Origin: Heterobilharzia americana
Lineage: Eukaryota > Platyhelminthes > Trematoda > Strigeidida > Schistosomatidae
Direction: 5' to 3'
DNA: 64,000 nt
Assembly (NCBI GenBank): GCA_944470555.2
Contig: OX104127.1
Location: 26,427,661 to 26,491,660, forward strand
This document shows, piece by piece, positions 25,901-40,777 of this stretch; the stretch's first letter is position 1; the number at the start of each line of letters is the position of its first letter. The position numbers and the translations under genes were made by a program. The notes below the pieces were generated by a model. That model made no database searches. It was not told the DNA's origin and saw nothing but the letters and a program-made list of their open reading frames with translations.

Positions 25901-28900
25901 TGCATTTCTTTCCACCCAAATGCAAATTGTTGCTCCAAGTTTGATCTGGGTTGGTGTCCCGTCTGGTGATTATGGATGCAGTGGTTGAGGATGTTGACCA
26001 CTTCAATTGTTTGAGAAGTCAGGTCACCCCTTCGGATCATTTAGCGAAAAAATCGCTGCAGGAATAAAAAGGGTTCTTTGGCCTGCCTCAACTTACGCCA
26101 TCTGTGGTGTTGCCATGAAATCCGATTTTGTATCAAGGGCCAAGTGTACTAAGCTGCAGTCCGTTCTGTTCTAATGTATTGTTGTGAAACGGGGACTAAG
26201 GGCAGAGGACATAAGGTTTCAGGTGTTTGGTCATCGTTGCCTTTGTAGCATAGGCCGTGTGTCGTGATGTCACCACGTGAGTAACGTAGAAGACAGGCGT
26301 GCAGTTCTAGGTTGAAAAAGAACGTGAGCTGGTGAGATTTTGAACTTTCACTGACTCAGACGGCTTGGACATATGTTACGCACACTCATTCACCACCTGT
26401 CTTGTAGTACAATGTTAGCTGATATGGTTTTAGGCTCTGACTGTCGGTTCGAACCGTGTAGGGAAATGTAAACTCTTCAAATGGTCTCTGGATTACAACC
26501 GAAACCGGTGGTTGGAAACACTAGGCAATACGGCTCAGATTTGATCACAATGACGTAGATTTATCCATACATTGTCTTTATCTTAATCGTTATTCTGTAT
26601 TTCATTGTCGCTATATTGGCTTTTCCTCTATGTTTACGACTTTCTAATAATATTTTGATTACTTTCCTATTCATTTCTTTACATATTACTTTGGCACCTT
26701 TTAGCTTGGTGCGCTGGTATGAGGTGTTACGCAGTAATGTCATGTCCTACGTCAATTCTGACTGACTGATTCACCTAGTTACTTTTTTTGGTTTCATAAG
26801 AACATGTGTGCATTTCAGTTTGTTTATCACAATGAATGTCCAAAATGTCATCCAGTAAATAATACTGTTTCATCATATGATAACATTTGACAAACGAACT
26901 AAAATGAAATAACATTTTACAATAGTGTGCAGGTTTCACAGGAATCAAAGTGTACGTTAGTACAGTCATTTCATATTATGCAATATATGATCATTTGACA
27001 GAGTAACAAAAATTGTATACTAATGCCTTCCCCATCCGATAAGTATTAAATACATCCCAAGAAAAACAGTTGGATATTAATAACCGATCAAGAAAACGAA
27101 AGTTGTATACATAACAGTTAAGCTAAGTAATGGGGTAAAATGTTTCCAATCAACCAAAAACTTGATGAACCAATGATCAACATATCTGTAACACCTTATG
27201 TCAGTGAATACTAGTTATTCACAAAATATGTTGGTGTAAAATTATCTCTTGGATTTACTTTCAGAAAACACCATAAACGTTTAGAACTACAATTGTTGGG
27301 GAAAAAACATATAGACTAGGAAATTGAAATAAATATGTGAACACTAGGACAGTTAACAGAATGCGGTGTAATATCATTTGATATACAACAAGAAGTGAAA
27401 TCATCACCAGTAGTAATGTATTGAACTCTGAAGTATGTCAAATTCTTAGCCTATATTCGATTCATTTATCTGTAAAAGGTCATATTGAAACAGTAATGTT
27501 ATTCGAGTGTGATATCACAAGTTTAATTTGACCCATTTTCCAGCCACGTCAACAACAGCCCTCAACCACTGATGCTTATCGTCCCAGGCACCCCAACCAA
27601 GAGCTGTACATTTCTTAGCACGGCTTAGACCAACCGTTAGAGACTTTGTCGACTGGTCCCACGTCTTGGTCTCGCCACCCTGAATTGTCTTCCATCCTAA
27701 TCCAACTTTCTCTAACATAATACGTCAAGGTAGGTGGTGGCTCAGGATGTGCAACACATGTCCCGAATGCCTCATTCGATGAAAGTTCACAACCTTATCA
27801 ATCAACTTGCCTATCTTGCCTAGTACTCTTCGTCTGACCTCCAAATTGCTCACATGCTAACTCCACCGTACGCGAGAAATGATTTGAAGACACTTATAGT
27901 CAAACACCTGTAGTTGCCTCACTTCTCTTTGTTAGGGATGCCAATATCCCTCATATTCCATACTTACAGTTTGCGTATATTTGAACTGTTTTAATTCACA
28001 CTCTTTGTCCCGTGCATGGGTTATATGAAATATAACTCGCTAGCGTTCTAATTGGCTTCTGTCTCTTTAAATGTACTAATTATTACTTGCCTTTCAAGGT
28101 TACTGTAGGCTCTATAAGTAAGGTCCGTTGTCATTAATAATTGCTTTCAGTCAGAGATACTATAAACTCCGTTGATTACTAGTCTTTTGATTTCTATTGG
28201 GAATCACTTGGATTGAACCGTCTCAACCCTCAACTACCAATCGTTAAGTATTATTGTTATTCCTCATAACTCCGCATTGTAACACTTTTTAACGACGACG
28301 TCTCATAGCCGTATAACATGGCAGAACAGACTGCAGAGCAGTGTAGTCCTCGTCTAACAAGTAATTGGGTATCTCAAGAGTCAGTGCCAGTGATTAGGCA
28401 AGTTGGTGAAACAGTTGTGATAATTATTAGAAAATAAAGATAGTCTGAGCCATTACGTAATTTCAACCATTCAGTGTCAGGTAACTGATTATTGCAGTAA
28501 CATTTGTGTTACTCGGTAAAATCAAAATTCACAGTCACCTGTTAAATGAAAAAATAGGAGTTAAAGAGAAAAATGAAATGTAACGTAACAGTTAAAACAA
28601 GGTGCTATAGCATCTGCGTCACTGAGATCGTTTTCTCAGGTGTATCAATCTGAAGTCTTGAAAAATCAATTTTAGCTGTCACACAGATACTAACCTAGAA
28701 AACTAAATTTTTTATATGATCCAGACTAACAGTGAAGGTTTTGAACAATCAGATAGTGACTGTCAAATCGTATTATTATTTTTCCCTTGGGTTCCTAGTG
28801 TAACATAGGGCTTCACTAGCATGCCTCCATTCCACTCCCTTCTCTGTAGTCTTTTCAACCTGGCTCCACCAGTGCCCACAAGCTTTCATTTCTTCATCAT

Positions 28901-31240
28901 ACCATCTCCTCCATGTCACCCTCACCTCAGACACCCAACTCGTCGTCTCCCCTTTGCATTCCACTCGACGGCCTGGCCTGGTGCGGGATCTCCCCAATCG
29001 GCCTTCTCAGTGCATGCCCAGTCCAATCCATCTCCACTTCCTTCCAGTGCATATTTGTTGGGTGATAGGTTCTTGGTTAGTTCATTGCCAGAGTTCCTTG
29101 TTGCTTATTCTTTATGGTCATCCATCTAATCTTTAGTGTCAGTATCGAGTGAGCGTAGGCGGCAGGTGTTGATGAATGTCTGTAGTTTGTTGGGAGTGAT
29201 TTTAGTAACATGCCAATTCAGTCATCATACTCTAAGTCATGAATCGGAACACCGTCGAAATACCTTTTTAGAGTAATGATTTCACTCTTGCCATATACCG
29301 AGAATATTTTCGCCTTCATTGTTTATATTTTTTTTTAACAGAATTCTCTAAATAATATACAGAAGAATTTTCCGCTGCAATTTTTGATTGTACATAATAG
29401 GAAGGAAAATTTAGGCATCACTTTCTGTACAATATACATGACATAAACATCTAGAGAATTTTCTCTGAAAAGCCAAATCAGTTTGGGGAAAGTGTCAAAT
29501 TATGTTCACAAAGGATGCTAACAGTCCCCTCCCTGGTATATAAATTTACTTCAAGATAAAGACAAAAAAATAATAACAGATATAAGATATGGAATCGTAA
29601 TAAACATATGTGAAACCAATCTGTAGCCTAGACATAACTATTATTTTTTCTTCTTTCGAATCAGACGTTTTGGCCAAATGCCACAATTTTATACACATGC
29701 AGAGATATAAAAAAAAATAAGGTGAGGAGAATACAATCTGTTGACCAATACAATCAGATTTTCACCTCCGATTAAATACAATAAACTTGACTAAATGCTT
29801 TCTTTGTGCAATATATGTGAACTAACTACAATATCCATCATCATGAAAGTTAACTTTACACAAGCTATTTTTCCTAGAACAATTAACCACCACCACTAAT
29901 AATGAAATGATGACTTCACTGGATTAGGTTTCACTGTTAAATGGTATGAGGAAAGTAACAGAAATTATTTTATGGAATAAACAGCAATCAGTTGGTTTCA
30001 CTTACTTAGCTTTAATCCTGCACTAATTTCATCTATAGTTATATATTTTCAACACAAACTTATGTGCCAGTATAGAGTATATGAAAGAGTCTGATTCAGA
30101 AAGATTGGAATAACAAGTGAACCTGGATAATCTACTTCTTGTTAAAACAATATCATACAAGACGTGAAACATAACAGAAGTAAAAAACACTGCAGATCAC
30201 TAAGAATGATTCACAAATTGACGATACTAAAACGACTATAATTTATGAAGGAATCCGTACATCATTATAGATGACAGACAGAATCAACATAGAACATCGC
30301 AGACAAAAGTTGCCACATTTTACAGTAGTACACAAAGAACAGGTGGATAGAAAATAATTGTGTGAGAGAACAAGCAGTTTGAAGATAAATGTTAGTGTGA
30401 ATATTCAAGCTTTAGATGTCAAGGAGTGAATACATCTGCGCAACCGCAACCGGTTCTCAGGCATGTCACCAATAGTCCTCAACTACTCATTGATTCCTAT
30501 TGTCTCAGGGACCCCAACTAGGAAGTCTACATCTCCCCACATGCCTCAGACCAACAGTACTAGACTTCGTCGACTGGTGGCATGTCTTGGTGTCGGCACC
30601 CTGAACCCTCTTCCAACCTAGTCCAACTTCCTCTAGCACAGCACATCGAAGTAGGTGGTGGATCGTCATGCGTAACACATATCCAAGTCAGCTCACCCGA
30701 TAAATGCTAACAACCTTATCAATCGACTTATCTATCTTGCCTAGTACCCTTCACCTCACCTGGACATTACTCACACAATGATTTTACCAAACTCAAGCAA
30801 CGCTACGAAAACATCAATGGAAAGTGATCAGTTTCTTAACAACTAGGACGATGCACAGACAGAAGATAACAGCACTTAGAATGCGTGTACAATTTACCAG
30901 TTATCCTTAAATTGCACAACTCATTTTCACAATTTTAATAATTAAGTATTTTTCTAATCATATTCATGTATGCTGTTAATTAGGTCCCCCCTCCTCCTCC
31001 CTCAATGGCCCACATGTTGGAGCTTAGGGAGAGGGATTGTCCCAGATACATTGCAAATGAGCTTAACTTCAGAAGAGCAAAACATCCACCTTTAGTTCAC
31101 TCTCTTTTGATTAGCAAGATCTATAGGTTAACGTCAGCGGTTCTCAAATGTTCATATTCCACAGTATTATAATATTTCAATATTTAGAAGATGGAAAAGG
31201 GCCACGATTTTCACTTTTTTTAAACGAAAAAATTACTCAC

Positions 31241-31303
<63 letters not shown>

Positions 31304-33325
31304 ACAGGATTATAGTAACGTTAAGAAACAAACAAGACTGCATGAACTAGCGTCATAACCAGATTGGAATCAATGTTCTCACATTCAAGATTATTTCTCC
31401 AACAAAGAGAAATGAATAACTTTCACATTCTTTTTTTCCATGAAAACGATAAGAAGCATTCTTAGTGTACCAAATAAGACGTACAACCATCACAATAGGT
31501 ATTTTCTTCCATTTTTATAGTCTAGATAAGTTGTAGTAAGACTGACAGAATTCTAGTTGATTGAACGACAGACAAAACACAGGATGAATATATAACTAAT
31601 TCTGTAACTAACCTCGCCTGGTTAACTAGTTCACTAGTTACTAGCCGGTCCTAAGCCCTGGTAAAGAGCGAAGGTTGGGCATAGGGCTAGCGACCTTACC
31701 CCGTAAAATAAACCCAACCTCTAAAGAAACTTCACAGTACAAACAAAATTATCCCGCGCTGGAATCGGAGAGGCGAAATGACGCCACTCGGTGAAAGCCT
31801 TCGAGGAGCCAATTGGCCGATGTGTCTTTTCTCGATGAAGGCGAAAGTTAACATGGGGACATGGAATGAACCTAGCAAGGCAGCCCAGACTGCAAACGAG
31901 ATGAGAAGGTATCACATTAAAGTAGCCTCCTTCATCTATCTAGGAAGCACTGTTTCAACTACAGGCAGCACAGGCACAGACGAGGATGTCAAAGTCACAA
32001 TCGGAAACACAGCAAGACAGGCGTTCATTAACCTGAAACCAGTGTGGAGATCTTCTGCACTCAGCATAAAGCGTAAACAAGATCCGGATTTTCAAAACCA
32101 ATTCAGTCAAGTCAGTGCTCCTGTATGGCTCAGAGACTTGGCGCGTTACGAAAGGGATTCCCAACAAACTACAGACATTCATCAACAACTGTCTACGCTT
32201 GCTCCTTACTGAAGATCAGATGGCCAGAAAGAATAAGCAACAAGGAACTCTGGGAACGAACTAACCAAGAACCTATCACCCAACAAATATGCACTGGAAG
32301 GAAGTGGAGATGGATTGGGCATACACTGACAAGGCCGACTGGGGAGACTACGCGTCAGGCCAGTCACTCGAGTGGAACCCAGATGGGAAGCAACGAGTTG
32401 GGCGTCTCAGCCGAGGGTGACATGGAGGAGATCGTGAGAGGAGGAAATGAGAGGTTGTGGGCTGTCGTGGAGCCAGGTTGAAAAGATTTCAGAGAAGAGA
32501 GTGGAATGGAGACGTGCCACTGAAGCCCTATGTTCCATTAGGAACCCAAGGGACAAAAAGTAATAATAATAATTCTGTAACTAGATAGAAATATCATCAT
32601 CGTCAAAATCGACATAGAACCAGACATTATTGTGTGATGGTCCAAGTTGTTACACCCTAACTCATATCACCACATCAAGGAGACAATGCAACAACAAGAC
32701 AATAAAATAGGTGAAGAAAGAAAGGAAAATCGGTAAAGAGAAGTAAAAGAGAGGTATGAGGAATGAGAAGATGCTGAATTCAGTATAGCGGCTAAGATGA
32801 AGATACATCTGTGTTAGCGATATCGATTCTAAGACATATCACCTAGAGTCAGTCTCTAACCACTAGTTTCTCTTGTCCCGTGAATTCCAACCGGCTAGTT
32901 TGCATTTCCCAACATGGCTCAAATCAACAGTCAATGACTTCATGCAGTGATATCATATTTAGTCTAGTTGTCTCAAGCTCTTCTGCCGCCTGAATCTACT
33001 ACAACTAATATTGGGCAGCAAGACATGAGCAACACATGTCGCAGACATTTGAGTCGATGAAGTTTTACAAAAGTACAATCAAACGAAAAGGAAAAAAGAT
33101 TTCATCATTTAAAACAAGTCAAAAACATCGACACAACTAACCTTAATTTCTCCTGTTGATTTATCGAATGCTACATGAAGGTTATGTGTAACTTCAGTTG
33201 GACCAGAAATTTGTGGTTCAGTTTTCTCTGATCGACCAAATTTAGGAAATCGAAACATTTTCACTAAAAACAAACGACATTTTTATGTGAATTATTAACA
33301 GGTAGATAGCTGGCATTTATTGCCT

Positions 33326-33382
<57 letters not shown>

Positions 33383-36300
33383 CGATTAAAATAAAAGGGA
33401 TAATTATTCACAAGATGTTTGTAACATTTAGTAGACGCATAAATACCCATCAGAGCTAAGACATAGAATATTGACAATGGTGTATATAAACAAAACTATT
33501 TGTTCAAATGGGTTTGAAATAAGAAAGAGGAATATGAGAATGCATGGAAATAGTATAGTAGCGTCTTATCAATACAATTGACAAAATAATGCATACAATC
33601 TTTGAAGACTTGAGTTGTTTTTTTTACTGAACTTTTCTGAATACTTGTTGAATTCCATTAGAACACCATCCAAACTTTTTCAATCAGTATTTTAATTTAG
33701 ATGACATAGTTTAATTACATATAAAACAATTCAAATATTCACAGTTGGAAGGAAAGTGTAAACCATTTTATACTACTGAAACTCAACACTACACAACAAC
33801 TGGTATCCGTTGCACATAAAGTGGTTCTCGTGCTCCAATGGTCTAGGAGATAACATTTTGGCGTTTGGAGCAATGGGTATCAGGTTAGAGTCTTATTGGA
33901 GTGCAGACATATCCAGTGGATTAATCCCAAACAGGACGAAACGCACGACCTGAATTTCACTACCAGCCACCAAGATAAATACAGCATCATGAATGTTCGA
34001 CAACATCGAGACATTTGCATAGCAACTCATTTACCAATAGAGGTTGAGCAATTCGACCATGTATAGCATCAGGAAATTACAAGTATCAAACAAGAATGAA
34101 TATTTATTGGTGACCTCAAAAATCATATAATTCGTAAAAAGATATATTTACGTTTATTTGTGTTGACATTGGGGATAATTGGATTAAGGAGATGAAACAA
34201 TTCTGTCATTGTATGTGTATGTGAGACAGTGTTTCCCTTCATTTGAATTCAACCTTCCCCCTCCCCCTTCAAAATGTGGATTATTTGTAAATCAGTAGAA
34301 ACTGGTGGAACTATGGCTCAGTAGTTAGTTTAGGGAGATGGGTTTGAACCCCGCTTCAGGTAGTATCACTAGCCTTCATACAATAGATGTAGCTTATTTC
34401 CTAATGCATGAATGTGTACAAGGTGACTGAGTGCATTTCATTCGTCGTTCTGCAGAAACCATTTAAAGTGAATTCTTCATTTCCCTACAGATTGTTTGGC
34501 GAAATAAACCATTTGCTATGGAAACAAAGGTTGGAATATAAAAAAGTGCATTATGCATGCATATTTAATGATCGATTATTACAAATACAAAGTCGGCATA
34601 GTCTAATAGTTGTGGAGTGATATGGATGCATTATGGTAGGTTTTTTCATGTCATGCTTTTATATACACATTTTCTCGTAATACTCTCATTACACAGCGAA
34701 TGGTCAGGCAACTGAGGAGTAAACAACTTTATATTGTCTAGTCCTGAATGCTGACTGAATTCGATCGATCGTTTCGTTATGTGGTCACCGAACGACGAGA
34801 CTCGGAAGTACAGTGCGCTTTGATTGACGTCAGATGATTGGAGGTAATCAGTAGGAAGCAATGCATCTACGTTCCATGCCTACCGCCTTTCGTCAAGCAA
34901 GGTGTGTCTGCAACCACCTTCAGGGAACTGATGCCCCCTGTGAGATTTGAACTCATGTCACCCTGTACTGCAGTCCGAGATGTTAGAAATAAGTATGAAG
35001 TCAAGAAAGTGACTACTTATATCGGTGGATCCCTTGGATTTTTTATATTATAAATTTAATAAGCAAAGTGGTATAAGCAGCGAATGCATCAAAATTTGCA
35101 AAGCGTGTTACACTGAGCTTATTCAGCGTTTGCTTATATCTTTCTCACTAATTCCAGACAGTGAAACACCGTGTTACAATTCTGGAGAATTGTCATGCAT
35201 GAAAACCTCAATCGTCACATCATGCGACTGCATAACACAAATGGATTGTTTTTAAAATAACTTAAAAGATGTAGACACATCAATTTAATCGAATGCATAC
35301 AGTTTTGTGAGATAACTTTTTACGGATGCCTATATCCCTTATATTCCATACTTACAGTTTGCGTATATTTGAACTGTTTTACTTCATCCGCTTTTTACCA
35401 CGCATGGGTTATATTTCATATAACCCGCTAGCGTTCTAATTGGCTCCTGTCTTTTTAATTATTATTATTATTATTAGTCCCTTGGGTTCCGAGTGGAACA
35501 TAGGGCTTCAGTAGCACGCCTCCAGTGACCTCTGTTCTCTGAGATCTTTTGAACCTGGTTCCACGACAGCCCAGAAGCTCTCATTTCCTCCTCGCATGAC
35601 CTCCTCCATGTCACCCTCGGACGTCCAACTCGTCGCTTCCCATAGGGATTCCACTCGAGGGCCTGACGCGTGATGTCCTCAGTCGGCCTTCTCAGTGCAT
35701 GCCCAATCCATCTCCACTTCTTCCTGCATATTTGTTGCGTGATAGGTTCTTGGTTGCTTCGTTCCCAGAGTTCCTTGTTGCTTATTTTTTCTGGCCATCT
35801 GATCTTCAGCAACGAGCGTAAGCAGTTGTTGATGAATGTCTGTAGTTTATTGGAAATACCTTTCGTGGCGCGCCAAGTCTCTGAGCCATACAAGAGCACT
35901 GACTTGACGTTGGTGTTGAAAATCCGTATCTTGTTCCGCATGCTGAGTGCAGAAGATCTCCACACTGGTTTCAGGCTAATGAACGCCTGTCTTTTTAAAT
36001 GTACTAATTATTACTTGCCTTTCAAGGTTACTGTAAGCTCTATAAATAGGGTCCATTTTCACCAATACTATAAACTCAGTTGATTACTAGTCTTTTGATT
36101 TCTCTTAGTGAATTACTCAGGTTGAATTGTCTGAACTTTCAACTATTAATCGTTAAGTATTTTCGTTCGTTCTCACAACTTCGCATCATAATACAACTCC
36201 ATTAACATACACAATACTGCAAGCTTCAAAACTAATGTTTTTATGATCAGGGCATATAGTATCTTCAAAGTCTTATCACAGTTTATTTTTACTTAAAGGG

Positions 36301-39300
36301 TTAATATATATAACACTGAAAATTAGATTTGCTTTCATAAAAAGAAGCTGATTGGTCATACAATGATTCTAAAGGTCACCTAAATAACCATTGAAATACC
36401 CAATTACGTATCATCAATTAATAAAAATTTAACCTTCCTGAATCGGCTATTTCAGTCATTGCTACGATGGCCTTTAAAGAGTCACACTCATAGCCGTACA
36501 TTAAAATGCTCACAGCATCACATCAAAAATTGACCTAGATAACTGCTTCTTTTAAAATAAATACCATACCATGATAATAAAAGACTGGAAAGAAAAAAAA
36601 CTGGAAAGTATGAAAGTATGAATCATTCACCCAAAACATAAACACACATACATACACATACATGTCTTCAACATGAATAAACAAGTAAGGTATAGAGAAA
36701 GAGGGTAAAGAGAATAACATGTGCAAACTATTGAAAATGAAAAGTGTATACATTATTCAGACAGATAAGCTAATACTATGTACACTGTGTGCATTTACTA
36801 TCAAGAGCCAGCAGTGAATTATTGACAAGCTATTCATGCGTCAAATAATGGTATGGTAGAAAACTAAGCATTCATTTATTTTTAAGGTAGTATTCACCAT
36901 GGACCGTCATCAGTTGAAGAATTAAACTATTGAAAACTCGGGAGGATTGGATAGCTGTTTCGTCCTAGTATAAAGACACTTCAACAATACACACCTATGA
37001 CCCCACCTCACCATGGATTGAACTCAGAACCTTCAAGTTTCACGGTGAATCCATCAACTATACAGTCACTGGGTCGGAGTTCAATGGTTCATAGTTTCTT
37101 TTTGCTTCTGTCAATTCACGATTATTGATTTATTCAACTTGAAGGATAGATTTAATGGCATAGAAATTGATAAACTTCAAAATAGCATTCATTTTGATAT
37201 TCATACAGAATATAAGGATCAGTGAGATTTATTAAGTAAAGTTCAACGATTGCAGAGGAGTACTCATCTAGTGTCACTCAACAATTAGGGATTTCAACCT
37301 ACAGGACAATCATCTCCATAGTTGAGTGATATTAGACCAGATCATACAAAAATAATGCAGGTTGACATGTAGTCAGCTATTATTATTATTTGTCCCTTGG
37401 GTTCCTAATAGAACAGAGCTTCAGTAGCACGTCTCCATTCCACTCTCTTCTCTGAAATCTTTTCAACCTGGCTCCACGACAGCCCACAACCTCTCATTTC
37501 CTCCTCTCACGATCTCCTCCATGTCACCCTCGGCTGAGACGCCCAACTCGTTGCTTCCCATCTGGGTTCCACTCGAGTGACTGGCCTGACGCGTAGTCTC
37601 CCCAGTCGGCCTTGTCAGTGTATGCCCAATCCATCTCCACTTCCTTCCAGTGCATATTTGTTGGGTGATAGGTTCTTGGTTAGTTCGTTCCCAGAGTTCC
37701 TTGTTGCTTATTCTTTCTGGCCATCTGAGCTTATATAGTCAGCTAGCTATAGATTAATTCTTGTTATGGTGAGTAATACGTAAAAATTGGATTACATCTA
37801 AAAACTACTGTAGCAATGGCTAAAATAATCAATTAGGTTTCTTTATTTGGCCTAGAAACGCGGATTTTCATAAAATAATAAAGTCTAAGGGGTTATTTCA
37901 GTTGTTGTTGTTACAGTGGTCTTTACAGCTGCTCAAAAACTGTCCAACAGATGACTTTTGTTTGAGCATAAAATAGAAGTTATTCAGAATTTCTCGATAT
38001 ATTCATAACTACGATTAACTAGATACAACTAGTTATTTGTTAATAGATGTGTATTATACTGGGTGATGATTGAAGGTGAGATAAAAATCTGGACCGCGGC
38101 AGGATTCGTACCAGCGACCACCAGATTCCCAGCTAGATGCTTTACCAACTGAGCTACAAGGTCCGACTGCTGATCACATTTCTATTCCACTTCAATCACA
38201 AGGCGGAGTTTTGCCCAACTACCATGTGAATTCAGGACGCGTTACTATCGCTTGATCGTATTCACACTGGTTGTCTAGTCAGGACTTCTCATCCCAATCC
38301 GAATCTAACTGAATCAGAGGGAGAGAGCATCATATTGATTATCACTTGACTATCTGAGATAGCCATAGTTTAGCAGACGAGTATTTATACTGGGTGATGA
38401 TTAAAGGTGAGATGAAAATCTGGACCACGGCCGGATTGGAACCAGCGACCACCGGGTTACCGGCCCGGTGATCTACCAACTGAGCATTACTTTGAGGGTA
38501 TTTGTGCATACCTGAATTCGACAGTTCAGAAGGTCATGAAGGTATTCCATAGCATATAGAATTCATTCATTCATTTACAAGTATTTATCAAGCCTTACTA
38601 AATGAACCCTATTTGACTACAGTAGATTACAAATTCAAAGAAATGGTTTGTTAAAAGTGTACTTCATAGCTGACTTATGTTAAAGATCTGATTGTCCACC
38701 TTGTGAACGAAATTAATTTCGTCAGATTCTCATACACTATTAACTGCTTCAGAAAAACTGTATGAAGTTATTACTATTTATCGATATACTTGTAGCTCTT
38801 CGTTGTTCTATTGGATAGAATTGTTCGACCTTTATTGGTATACGGGCTCCTCTACACGGATGCCTCGATATTGCCTGAATGCTAATTTGGTTGGTTGTGG
38901 CTAGCAGAGGACGCGCATTTCATCCTATTTGGGACTCGTTACCTCAGTGTTCCTGCACCCCAGTGAGTGATGTTGTTCCCATTGAGACGAGTCCCAAATA
39001 GGACGAAACGCGCGTCCTCTGCTAGCCACAACCAACCAAATTACCATAATTAACTGTATGAAGTGTTATAACTGGCGGGAAAAAAGATTTGAAATTGGAC
39101 TAGTCATATTTTATCCAAATCGTCAACTAACTGTATTACCTGTAAATCTAACAGGAAGGAAAATAAAAAGTTAGTAAAACAGTTGACAATATCTCGTTTC
39201 GTGTTCAGTTCAGTTGATGATATGTTTTCAGAAAGTGCAGAACAAGGAGAGTCACAGGTATGTGACAGTGTTAGTTATATTTTTCAGTTACCAAAATCAA

Positions 39301-40726
39301 TGAAGTCAAACAAGTTAAAGCAATTTATTCGCTGTTATAATATAAAGGCAGACAAATATCGGATTCAAGCGATTAGAAACGGTAATTGAGTTTAAACTGG
39401 CATAGTTTCTACACAATATTACTCACTACACCTTCGAAGCTGTGGTTCATGATTCCGATATTCAACTTCAGCCAAGGGGAAAGGTTCGAACCCCATTGCA
39501 GTTACCATACTTTGGATAGATGGCGAGTATGAATATAGATAGAAAGCAGATGTTTTTAATCAAAGAAACCATAATATACAACTAATTTCACCATAACAGA
39601 ATTGGAGTTAAACGAAAAAGACCGCCTTCTTTCGCTGCTGAAATCCCAATACACTGTATCACAGAACATCAGTAACGTGATATACTCTCGTTGCACATGA
39701 CTTCAATTATATGAAAGCACAGCAGGTAAAACATATAAAGTTCCCCGAATACATACATATCAGATGAAAATTGATGTCCAATAAGTGGAAATAGTCTTCA
39801 CACAACACACACACACAGAAGTCAATATCCCTGCCAAAAAATCAAAGCAAATACTGCAAACTTAAAAGCCAATACAGACTAGAAAAGTAGGAAGGAATCG
39901 AAATCGAAAAAAAATTCAATCGCCAGAAAAAATAAACCTATTCTATCAAGTTATTTATGCTTAGATTAAGAAAGTCGGAAAAACAAAACGTGTGAATTAA
40001 AAGACAGAAGAAACTAAAACATATGGTAATCAGTATTTGAAATGAATAATAGTCAGACTAAAACTAACAAAGTTGCTATACCAATGAGTGTACCGAAATT
40101 TTTTTTGAAATAAATAAATCAGCTTCTCACCTATCCTTTAATGAATCTAGAATATTACGCTGAAATATGAAGCGAAGGCTGAAACCACTAACTAACTCAT
40201 TGATAAACTATTATCAAGAGACCTAATGCATCAAACGCAAACGGAAACATGAGAAAAAGAAATCAGATCTTCAATGAGTTCACACGGACTGAGAGTGACT
40301 TTAAAGGCCACTCGAACAACTATTTATTGATATATTTGTAATTTTTCGTTATTTTATTAGATCGAATTGTTCAACCTCTATTGGCCTATGGGCTCCTCTA
40401 TGCGGAACGCCTTGATATTGCTTGAATCTTAATTATGATAATTTTGTTGACTGTAACGTTTGAAGCGATGGGTACTAAGTTCGAGTCTCAGTGAGAACAA
40501 CATCACTCACTGCGGTGCAGGAAAATCGAGCATCCTGATTTCCTCTGTAAGCCACAACCAACCAAATCATCCTAACAAACGCCAAAATAACCAATCAGAT
40601 CGAAGTATTTCGACTGAGAAGACGATTTTTCACGGAATAAAGAAACGTGATTCGTTGTTTCATCAGTGGTTAGAGTGGCCTTTTAAAGTCACTCCTGACT
40701 GCTTCAGAAAAGATTTTAAAAATCGC

Positions 40727-40777
<51 letters not shown>

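Noticed and set aside
28821..29136. Two overlapping plus-strand frames of 102 and 60 codons
   Set aside because: They lie opposite the RTE-C C-terminal coding strand, which matches three other copies; these frames are its shadow.
22870..31302. CRISPR-like arrays at triplet and dinucleotide runs
   Set aside because: These are simple microsatellites without spacers, and the window is eukaryotic.
38085..38165. A tRNA gene on the minus strand
   Set aside because: A and B boxes and acceptor ends look tRNA-like, but the D stem and acceptor have mismatches, and the same unit recurs with a shared non-tRNA flank at 6.9 and 38.4 kb, so it is a SINE.
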